Source: Prevotella sp. UBA2755 (GTDB lineage: Bacteria > Bacteroidota > Bacteroidia > Bacteroidales > Bacteroidaceae). From it: a stretch of DNA of 57,825 nt. Positions 7,617 through 15,166 of the stretch are shown in pieces. The stretch lies in the NCBI GenBank assembly GCA_002353225.1, contig DEJF01000054.1:1-57825 (forward strand), written 5' to 3'. The position numbers and the translations under genes are program-made. The notes below the pieces were generated by a model, which saw only the letters and a list, made by a program, of their open reading frames with translations, was not told the DNA's origin and did not search any database. Numbering within the stretch: the first letter of the stretch is position 1; every line of letters begins with the position of its first letter.

Positions 7617-9089
7617 TTATTCCCATTTAACTAAGTCGCGAGAAAGAGTTATCTTCTTTGGTTCCCCTCTCCATCCCGAAATGTAATAATGCTTAGCCAG
7701 ATTCTCACTAAATTTTGAGATAAAGGCACCCTTGATTCTGGCACATTTCTCGTTGATAGAGTTCAAACATGGATTCGTCACATCTTCTATGCTTTGAAGG
7801 GCCCGTTCATTTAGTCCTAAAGGCTTTATCTTTTGGTATATATCAGCCAGTTCCTTTCTATAATCAGGCAGGTATTTGAAAATGATACCTTCAGGATGAT
7901 TCAAGAATAAGAGATAGACTGCCTTATTAATAGGTTCCATTTTGATCTCCATTTCATTATAATCAGGAAGTACTATACGCATGTCCTTTGTGACCACCAG
8001 TCTACTCAATTTCTGTTTTTCTTTCAAGAGGTTGAAAAGCAAGTTCTCAGGCAACCCATATTCTTTCAACATCTTAATTCTTTCACGTACTTCCTCAACA
8101 ATTTGCGCCACCTTTGAGTCTGTTGTTTCCCAAGAGAAATTATAATCAGCATAATCATCAGAAACACCTTCATCTTCATCAGGCTTATCGTATGAACTAT
8201 ATAATGCTGCACGAGAATGCTTATTGTGCGTTTGCTTGACGATTTCTGTCAACTGTTGAATAATCTCCTCGTCACTTCCTTCCAATAGTGGATGATAATC
8301 TCCTTCTATATACTCAGCCCCATGGTTGTCCATACCCCCACGGAAGAAAAACATACCCTGCTGTATCTTCGAAATATCCTCTGAATAAACAAGATACTGC
8401 AAAGGATATGTAGAATCCACATGGAAATCCGCTCTTTTATCTGGCGATGCATTAGGAAAGAGGAAATGGAGATAATCATCATCTTCCAATTCTTTACAAA
8501 GATTGGGCAGATAAATGAACTTGTACATGTGATATAAGCGCAAATCCTTATGCTCTTGGAAGAACCTATTCAATCGCTCATTATATTCACGCTCTACATA
8601 AACTATTTCCCGAACCTCATTCTCATAATCCACATAGAGGCCCATTGCCGGTTTGAACTCAAAACTCGTTATACCATCTTCCATTCTTGGTAGATCTGTC
8701 CTTGTTATCTTGCCTTCAAGAAAATTCTTTTTTACACGTTCATATTCTTCCCTCTCGGCTTTAACTCTTGCTTCTCGTTCTTGTCTGGCCTTTTCTTCTT
8801 CTATTTCCTTTTGTTTCAACCAAGCTTTGTATTTACGAATGCCCCCATGTTTTCTAGCTTTAGAGAGATAATCCCACAAATCAGATAATTTCAGTGCAGC
8901 CCATACCAAAAAGACAAGTATTATAAACAAGCCTGCCAGTAGCAACCAGAAATTCTCCTTCCCTCTTGCTTTTGTGTTATTATCCAAAATAAGTGCAATC
9001 AACATAAAAAGGAAGCCCAACAAGGATATCCCTCCACATATAATTAATATAATCTCCCAAGCTGTCATATTTCGTGATTCTTTTTTCAA
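7617..9089 (-). CDS. Unknown membrane-anchored protein, 490 aa, paralog of the 5097-6212 product
   Basis: Two hydrophobic N-terminal helices (about residues 9-31 and 43-65) are followed by a charged coiled coil (KQKEIEEEKARQEREARVKAEREEY split over residues 90-115). A ~370-residue domain follows that aligns with the whole 371-aa neighbour, best over the last 170 residues (LNHPEGIIFKYLPDYRKEL, GLNERALQSIEDVTNPCLNS). The start MTAWEIILIICGG, eight codons in, is an alternative. No catalytic signature is seen. First gene of a three-gene unit with the LRR protein. Two copies of one domain, one membrane-bound and one soluble, on either side of the LRR gene suggests a complex (inference). Confidence 0.6.
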   Translation of the reverse strand: MKKESRNMTAWEIILIICGGISLLGFLFMLIALILDNNTKARGKENFWLLLAGLFIILVFLVWAALKLSDLWDYLSKARKHGGIRKYKAWLKQKEIEEEKARQEREARVKAEREEYERVKKNFLEGKITRTDLPRMEDGITSFEFKPAMGLYVDYENEVREIVYVEREYNERLNRFFQEHKDLRLYHMYKFIYLPNLCKELEDDDYLHFLFPNASPDKRADFHVDSTYPLQYLVYSEDISKIQQGMFFFRGGMDNHGAEYIEGDYHPLLEGSDEEIIQQLTEIVKQTHNKHSRAALYSSYDKPDEDEGVSDDYADYNFSWETTDSKVAQIVEEVRERIKMLKEYGLPENLLFNLLKEKQKLSRLVVTKDMRIVLPDYNEMEIKMEPINKAVYLLFLNHPEGIIFKYLPDYRKELADIYQKIKPLGLNERALQSIEDVTNPCLNSINEKCARIKGAFISKFSENLAKHYYISGWRGEPKKITLSRDLVKWE

Positions 9090-9097
9090 TAACGTTT

Positions 9098-9302
9098 TTA
9101 TTCTTTTATCTCTAAGTACGGATCATTGCCGAATACTGCGTTTAGAACAATATCTCTAGCAATACTATTGTCACTTTCACATGCACTTAGCATATATTGT
9201 TCTGCTATCAGACCTTGGGGACTGTCCCCATGACTTTCATGAATATCTCATCCATATCGCTTCCCATACCGATGAAGACAAAAGAAACCGACTTTTCTGT
9301 GC
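9098..9302 (-). pseudogene. Broken remnant between 490-aa and 245-aa genes
   Basis: Two minus-strand frames read like pieces of one protein with a frameshift between them. The first holds KSVSFVFIGMGSDMDEIFMK and stops; the second continues as GLIAEQYMLSACESDNSIA and ends in NDPYLEIKE. No intact start or domain is present. It may be a decayed gene or a sequencing frameshift. Confidence 0.35.
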
Positions 9303-9313
9303 TTCATTCTCTC

Positions 9314-10051
9314 CTAAAATCCCAATTTATCCATATCTATATCCCCATCGTAATCATCGTACAAACCACCTGTCATAGCTTCCCTGGAATCTTCTTCTAA
9401 TTCTCTTAAATAATCCCTATAATCCGAAATACTCATAGAATTCATATTTTCCAAATCTTCCCTATCTTCATATTCTATTCTATCACGAAGTTCTTTTTGT
9501 AAGACTTCAATATGCTTATTAACTAACGATATCGACAGTTCTGCGCTGAGATATTTTTCGTTATTTCTTACATATTCTTGACCTAAAGAAATCCCTATTT
9601 CATATTCTTCTAGTTCTTGACAAGTCAATAACATTCTGCAAATCTCTACTCCTGAAATATCTTCCTTTACCAATTTTCGGAACCAAAACAGCCTCGGATC
9701 TTCAATATTTATATTATTTGGACTTTTAAAATAGCCTTTTCTGCATTGGCCAATCGCAAATTTATAATTTGTCGGATAATCGGAATCCTTGAAATATAAT
9801 ACATCAAAATAGTAGATGATACTCAGGATCGCCTCCTTCCTTTGTTCTTTATCACTGGATTCGAGCGATTCTAGATATTTAGAAACCAATGGAGCGTAAT
9901 CTTCTTTTACACGCCTCATGCAATCTTCATATACATAAACATCGTAATACCCTTCTCCGCCACAGTAAAAAACACAATAAATAAATGCAGACACTTTTTT
10001 CAGCCATCCGTTACATTTTTCTGCTTCTGTTCTTTTATCTTCCATAATCAT
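9314..10051 (-). CDS. Hypothetical protein, 245 aa
   Basis: Soluble, acidic, helical protein, not recognised. It contains a long acidic C terminus (YEDREDLENMNSMSISDYRD, then DYDGDIDMDKLGF) and no signal peptide. The helical pattern (YAPLVSKYLESLESSDKEQR, LVKEDISGVEICRMLLTCQ) could suit an adaptor. A broken fragment lies directly downstream. Upstream, 10052-10204 has no intact gene; a minus-strand frame there gives FSIGDIFGSILVIGQSLVSF followed by a stop, without a start codon, and may be another relic. Confidence 0.5.
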   Translation of the reverse strand: MIMEDKRTEAEKCNGWLKKVSAFIYCVFYCGGEGYYDVYVYEDCMRRVKEDYAPLVSKYLESLESSDKEQRKEAILSIIYYFDVLYFKDSDYPTNYKFAIGQCRKGYFKSPNNINIEDPRLFWFRKLVKEDISGVEICRMLLTCQELEEYEIGISLGQEYVRNNEKYLSAELSISLVNKHIEVLQKELRDRIEYEDREDLENMNSMSISDYRDYLRELEEDSREAMTGGLYDDYDGDIDMDKLGF

Positions 10052-10204
10052 TTATTTTGGGGGTTCAAGTTTCACAAGTTCCTGACTTGCCAGTTTTATT
10101 TGATAGATTTCAACAAGAACGATACAAGGGACTGCCCTATGACTAGTATACTGCCGAATATGTCGCCAATAGAAAAAGTTCTAATTGCATTCTCGTCATG
10201 TTAA

Positions 10205-11251
10205 TTATCCAATAATACTCTCACTATCATCGCTATGCTTATCCTTATTCCTTAACACTACCTCCTTGCTTGTATTTGCATAGCAATACACACAAAAGTG
10301 ACGACATGTATTATACATACCGATATCCTTGCTAACCATGCATCCACAAATCTTGCGCTGACCTGTGTCTTTAACATTTTTGGTCTTGTTGGGAATAGGT
10401 GGAATCTCGCCAAACATGTCCTTCTCAGGCCATTTCAAAGTATGCAGGTAGTAAACCAACTCTTTGTCATCAGCAAAGAGCCGCTTCATCAATTCACCAT
10501 CTATGCAACGATTATGCTCAATCCCATATGCTTCCAAATCTATGTCTTCTGCACATGTCGCCATCTCAACATCCCAACCTTCTTTATGCCATGCTTCGCG
10601 AATCTTCTTTAATCCTTCTACTATTTCTATTCGCTGAGCATGATTTGCCTCAGCATTCTCTACATCTTCTTTTGTGAAGAGCATTGTTTCTTTAACAAGA
10701 TTGTTCTGTACCTTGCGATAAGCCTTCACGTCAACAAAGCTAAAAACGAGTTTGTCAGTATATCCTTTCAATTGATTGCCAACATGCCATATTCGTGTCA
10801 GCAGGTCTCTTGGTCCAATGTTAGGCGTAATGATAAGAGGGTCAAAACGCCATATCACCTTTTCCTTTCCTATGATACTAGACAATTTTTTGAAAGTTTC
10901 GACACGTTCTTCTACAGAAGGCACATTCGGTTCAAATCCTTCTTTCACATAATCGTTCAGCGTCACCTGGAAATAGTAATGAATACCCCTTTTGTCCAGT
11001 TCTGGCAGATAAGGAATGATAGGAGCAGGATTCTTCGTCCAAAACACTATCACGCGACACCTCTCAAACGAGATATACATCTTTTGCTGGTTAAAAGGAT
11101 TATACCAAGCACAATACCCTTTAGCCAAGCGATTAAAGAACCACTTGGCATAAAAGGCTGGTATGTCTGTTGAGCGACTGGCAGAGATAATGACAGGTGT
11201 TGTTGCCTCAATTTGTTCTCCACTATCTATTATAATTAACTCTTTATCCAT
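10205..11251 (-). CDS. DUF1848 family protein with a C-terminal Cys cluster
   Basis: 348 residues. The N-terminal half matches the DUF1848 pattern (SASRSTDIPAFYAKWFFNRL, KGYCAWYNPFN, VIVFWTKNP, then YYFQVTLNDY). The C terminus has C302-x-C304 and C316-x3-C320-x2-C323 (TCRHFCVYCYAN), the spacing of radical-SAM iron-sulfur cysteines but at the wrong end of the protein. The family is annotated only as unknown; a metal-cluster enzyme is inferred. It begins 30 bases after the 583-aa gene and looks like the last gene of the five-gene operon starting at 18067. Confidence 0.75.
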   Translation of the reverse strand: MDKELIIIDSGEQIEATTPVIISASRSTDIPAFYAKWFFNRLAKGYCAWYNPFNQQKMYISFERCRVIVFWTKNPAPIIPYLPELDKRGIHYYFQVTLNDYVKEGFEPNVPSVEERVETFKKLSSIIGKEKVIWRFDPLIITPNIGPRDLLTRIWHVGNQLKGYTDKLVFSFVDVKAYRKVQNNLVKETMLFTKEDVENAEANHAQRIEIVEGLKKIREAWHKEGWDVEMATCAEDIDLEAYGIEHNRCIDGELMKRLFADDKELVYYLHTLKWPEKDMFGEIPPIPNKTKNVKDTGQRKICGCMVSKDIGMYNTCRHFCVYCYANTSKEVVLRNKDKHSDDSESIIG

Positions 11252-11281
11252 AATTCTTCATGCATTATTAATTCGCTCTTA

Positions 11282-13033
11282 TTATAACTTTGATGACAGT
11301 TCTGCCAACTTACTGTCAATCATAGAATTAATATTATCATTTTGATATAATACATTCGTAAATGTTTTTGGCATGTCCGCAAAACCAATCCATGCCCCCC
11401 ACAACATAAAGGCATAAGCTTTACTGGAAAACTTCTTAATCATCATATATCTTTCAATTTGATCAAATCCTAAAGGTTTTACAAAGAAAGACATTATAGA
11501 TTGTAAGACTGGCATGCCTTCTGGTATGTTAAATGAATCTATGCGTTGATTTTTATATGACCAATATTCACGCAATGTGTTCAAAATCATCTTACCAGAA
11601 TTTTCTTTAGATAACGGCATAGACTTAAACAACTTTGCAGATTCTTCCAGAACAAGAAGTACAGAATGCTCAGACAATTGCTTAGCTGTAGTGCTGCTGA
11701 GAATACAGTTCAATAGAATATTAAAATAGCATATCTCGGAATCATCAGGATTACTTGACAAGTATAAAGAGTCTGAGATTGAGACTTTTGAAAGATCTAC
11801 CATTCCTCTATTAGTTAAACTTGAAGAATTATTAATCAAATCATTAAGAATATCACTTATTCTTGTAAAAATCGCAGATAAAATATTATCAAATTTATTT
11901 GAATCGTCATTCAACTCTTGGTCAATCTGATAGAGCCTATTTTTATAATGAATGTATTCTGCATTCCCATTCTCAAATTCATCTATAATATTTTTAAGTT
12001 GCTGTTTACGTTCATATTCGACAGTGCCTTTTTTAAAATACAACCTCGATTTCCCAATCCTTTCTCCATTAGCTTTTTCCAAGGCTTTGATACTTTTAAG
12101 TTCTTTTCTTGCCTCTATTATGTTAAATGATACTTCAATCTGAGAAATACAATTTTCAAGATAAGTCTTTTCTTGCAGTAAATCATCCTTTCTCTGGTTA
12201 TTATTTAACTGCTTTTTCTCTTCTGAGCGCATCTTTGCCAATTTGATAACCTCATTATATTGATCAAGAAGGACATCAAAAGAATTGGTTCTCCCTATAG
12301 TTTTGAAATATAGTTCTTTGCAGTTCCTAATTCTTCCATTCAAATCAGAAGCCTCATCAAGAACATCACTCATCATTATTTGAGTATTCATTCCTCCGAA
12401 AGAATTCTTGATACTTCTCAGATTATTTTGTAATATAAGAGTCGTATCGTCTGATGTCGTATATTGTCCTCTTGTAAAGCCAATTAGTGCGCCTTTTATT
12501 TTATTGTATTTTATATCAAAATCAATAAACGATTGTCTTTCTAATAAGAAAGACTCTTCTTTTAGATTCGAGATAGTCGCTCTCTTTTCTATAGTCTTGC
12601 TTTTAACGTAAAAATCAGAGACAAATTTGTCTATACTTTTTACTTCAAGAAGTATTTGTGACTCTGCAATTAGTGAATCCTTCAACTTGGAATTGCAGAA
12701 TCTTATTTTAACAAATCCTTTTCTATAATAAATGGTTTTGGGATATGTATAAACAGGATTTGTTGTGAATTTCTTAATTGGATTAAGATACGCTTTGTCA
12801 ATTAATGCCTCATCAACGATAAGTGTTATATCGCCACCAAAATCTTGAGTTGATAGAATCAAATAATTAGATTTTTCTTTTTCCCCACTCAAATATCTAC
12901 TCAGATTATTTCCAAAATTCCTTTCGGAGTAAAAGGAAAATGGTGAAATACTTTCTGTTACAAATGATTCCAGAAGATTCCATGAACTGATTTCTATATA
13001 ATATTGCATAGTGCTTTTATTTAAATTCAACAA
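11282..13033 (-). CDS. Unknown 583-aa partner of the SF1 helicase
   Basis: Not recognised. It starts MQYYIEISSWNLLESFVTESI (residue 9 on) and has a beta-rich N-terminal third (FGGDITLIVDEALIDKAYL). A coiled coil runs over roughly residues 250-400 (EEKKQLNNNQRKDDLLQEKT, KALEKANGERIGKSRLYF). The C-terminal third is helical (SVLLVLEESAKLFKSMPLSK, WGAWIGFADMPKTFTNVLY). No P-loop, nuclease or protease motif is evident. Its likely start codons overlap the helicase end by about 17 bases, implying translational coupling and a joint function. Codon use is strongly AT-rich like the rest of the operon. The internal Met at residue 9 is the more likely start. Confidence 0.65.
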   Translation of the reverse strand: MLNLNKSTMQYYIEISSWNLLESFVTESISPFSFYSERNFGNNLSRYLSGEKEKSNYLILSTQDFGGDITLIVDEALIDKAYLNPIKKFTTNPVYTYPKTIYYRKGFVKIRFCNSKLKDSLIAESQILLEVKSIDKFVSDFYVKSKTIEKRATISNLKEESFLLERQSFIDFDIKYNKIKGALIGFTRGQYTTSDDTTLILQNNLRSIKNSFGGMNTQIMMSDVLDEASDLNGRIRNCKELYFKTIGRTNSFDVLLDQYNEVIKLAKMRSEEKKQLNNNQRKDDLLQEKTYLENCISQIEVSFNIIEARKELKSIKALEKANGERIGKSRLYFKKGTVEYERKQQLKNIIDEFENGNAEYIHYKNRLYQIDQELNDDSNKFDNILSAIFTRISDILNDLINNSSSLTNRGMVDLSKVSISDSLYLSSNPDDSEICYFNILLNCILSSTTAKQLSEHSVLLVLEESAKLFKSMPLSKENSGKMILNTLREYWSYKNQRIDSFNIPEGMPVLQSIMSFFVKPLGFDQIERYMMIKKFSSKAYAFMLWGAWIGFADMPKTFTNVLYQNDNINSMIDSKLAELSSKL

Positions 13034-14330
13034 CGTCTTGATTGTTTATATCTTCCAAATATGAGGTTCTAACCCCTGAATACGAGATATATAGGCTATG
13101 CGAAGCTCTAGTACAGGCCACAAAGAAATCATGGCGTCTACCTACATGTCCTTCATTTGCAAATGGGACAAAGACATGATCAAATTCTGATCCCTTTGCC
13201 GCATAATAATCTAATATGCATGGTAAGTCATTATTTGAAAAGTCCAGCGTATTAATTGTATGAAAAGGGATTTCCTTTCCTGTTCTATAGTGAGTCTGAA
13301 CTTCAGTTATTCCATTTTTTGCCAATAGTTTCACAACCTCTTGAACATCAGCATCATTTTGAACAAGGATAGCCACATCGTCCAACGTTTCATTTTGTAT
13401 TTTGTTGGCTATCCATTTTATTTCATCTGCCCTTGTTTGGCACTTCTTTATCGTTGGTTTCGGATATGTAGGAAAATCGCTATCACCTCCATTTTTCATA
13501 TTGTTGGTTAGCAAATCTATTTCAGGTTGTGCTATCTTCTGTGCAACCTTTGCTATTGCTTTGGGAAGACGATAATTATATTTCAAATCAAAAGGTTTAT
13601 AATTAGGAAAACTATTTCTCAATTCCTTGATTGAACTACCGGTGCTAATCATTTTCTGATTTGAATCTCCTAACAAAGAGATGCTTTTACTAACCTTTGG
13701 GATGAATCGGTTGCGATAATCTGTAACATTAAAATCCTGAGCTTCATCAACTACCAGATAGTCAATTATTGACTCACATGGCTTATATAGTGTACCACTA
13801 GGAACCAAACAATATTTCGAGTTGGTAATAGAAAATTGATTATCCATAACAACTTCCTTGAACCATGACGACCTCCGCCCCCATGCATTATAAAAGCGAG
13901 CATCCACCCAATCTGCAAAATCTAGTCCGAAAGAGCCTGTTTCTCGATTAGCCTTTTCAAACTTTCTCACGACATTACCATTTACAAGATATATTGGAGA
14001 AGGTTGTACCCTTACAGTTCCCTGTTTCACACAATAGACATCACCAATCAAATCAAAGCCACGATGTTGCCATGCCCAATCATATGCAATACGTTCATTG
14101 TCAAGCCCCAGTTCCTTCATTCCATACGCTATCATTCTTCTTAAGGCTACCGTCATAATAACAATTGCATAAGAACCTTTGCCTTTTGCCTGCAAAGCCC
14201 TATGTATAGCAAGATTAGTCTTCCCACTTCCTGCTGCCCCTTGAACAATAATATTCTTTTCTATACTCTCAATGATAACTTCACGCTGGATATCATCAAG
14301 ATTTCTAATAAACCAATTTTGTAGTCTCAT
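13017..14330 (-). CDS. Compact UvrD/SF1-type DNA helicase
   Basis: 437 residues. SF1 motifs are present in order: motif I GAAGSGKTNLA (31-41), motif II VVDEAQDF, motif III LLGDSNQ, motif IV-like YNYRLPKAIAKVA, motif V region YAAKGSEFDHVFVP and motif VI FFVACTRASHSLYISYSG. The protein lacks the large inserted 1B/2B domains of UvrD or Rep. It should be an ATP-driven motor on nucleic acid; polarity cannot be told. It lies 12 bases after the methyltransferase gene and overlaps the 583-aa gene. Small SF1 helicases like this recur in anti-phage systems, where they pair with an effector protein. Confidence 0.85.
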   Translation of the reverse strand: MRLQNWFIRNLDDIQREVIIESIEKNIIVQGAAGSGKTNLAIHRALQAKGKGSYAIVIMTVALRRMIAYGMKELGLDNERIAYDWAWQHRGFDLIGDVYCVKQGTVRVQPSPIYLVNGNVVRKFEKANRETGSFGLDFADWVDARFYNAWGRRSSWFKEVVMDNQFSITNSKYCLVPSGTLYKPCESIIDYLVVDEAQDFNVTDYRNRFIPKVSKSISLLGDSNQKMISTGSSIKELRNSFPNYKPFDLKYNYRLPKAIAKVAQKIAQPEIDLLTNNMKNGGDSDFPTYPKPTIKKCQTRADEIKWIANKIQNETLDDVAILVQNDADVQEVVKLLAKNGITEVQTHYRTGKEIPFHTINTLDFSNNDLPCILDYYAAKGSEFDHVFVPFANEGHVGRRHDFFVACTRASHSLYISYSGVRTSYLEDINNQDVVEFK

Positions 14331-14342
14331 ATTATTTCGTTT

Positions 14343-15140
14343 TTAAGTTATTATTCGCCATGCCACCTTACTGTCATCTACCAGTCTACGAGAATGACCT
14401 ATTTTAAAGGTTTGATTATATCCTTCGTTTTTCATCACAATGTGACACTTTGTTTTTGTTAGGCCTTTATCCATCATTTGGGGAAGCCATTCTTGTGATG
14501 TATTATTATATGTGGTCACATCAACAAGTAACATAAAGCCATTACCTGCCAGCCTAGGCAGTAAGAATTGAGAAATGTGCTCATATGCGTTCTTTTTCTC
14601 AAATTGTTGTTTGGTAACAAACTCACAAATAGCTTTGAAAGACATAATTATGTCAAATTTATGTTTCAACACTTTGTCGAGTATGTTCAAATCATAAAAA
14701 TCATCTATACACAGATGGGTTGACTGATTGTCGATTTCAAAATCAACACGTTTAGAAAATTCATCTAAAACTTTATCGTATTGTTGTAAAGCATGGATAT
14801 TACCGTCTAAAGCCAAAATCTTTACTCTCTTTAGGTTCTTGCAACAATGAGCCAGAACAATTAGCAATCCTATAATCTCTCCACCAGTTCCACAACCAAA
14901 ATCAAATACAGACAATTCTTCCTTATCTACAAACCTGTTCGGATTTAGCTTAAAAAACTCTGAGAAGATGCAATATGATTCAGCATAGCTACGAGGGAAG
15001 TAAGTACCCAGATAATTGAGAACATCATTTTTGTCCCAATCAATAACTGTCATATCGGAATTTGAGCGACAATACTTCGCCCCAAGTTGATTAAAGATTA
15101 GATTGTCTAACCATTGCGGTAACGTAACAGTACTTTGCAT
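14343..15140 (-). CDS. Class I SAM-dependent methyltransferase-like protein
   Basis: 265 residues. Motif I VFDFGCGTGGEIIGLL (about 78-93) and a following acidic strand end LALDGN fit the SAM-binding Rossmann fold. IIMSFKAICEFV occupies the motif IV area, and FMLLVDVTTYN motif VI. The N-terminal part (FPRSYAESYCIFSEFFKL) resembles the Rsm22-like arrangement, where a helix pair precedes motif I. There is no NPPY-type signature of DNA adenine methylases, so the substrate may be RNA, protein or a small molecule. Located between the CoiA-nuclease gene (26 bases away) and the helicase gene (12 bases). Confidence 0.75.
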   Translation of the reverse strand: MQSTVTLPQWLDNLIFNQLGAKYCRSNSDMTVIDWDKNDVLNYLGTYFPRSYAESYCIFSEFFKLNPNRFVDKEELSVFDFGCGTGGEIIGLLIVLAHCCKNLKRVKILALDGNIHALQQYDKVLDEFSKRVDFEIDNQSTHLCIDDFYDLNILDKVLKHKFDIIMSFKAICEFVTKQQFEKKNAYEHISQFLLPRLAGNGFMLLVDVTTYNNTSQEWLPQMMDKGLTKTKCHIVMKNEGYNQTFKIGHSRRLVDDSKVAWRIIT

Positions 15141-15166
15141 ATAATATTCCTCTCCTATTTTATTAT

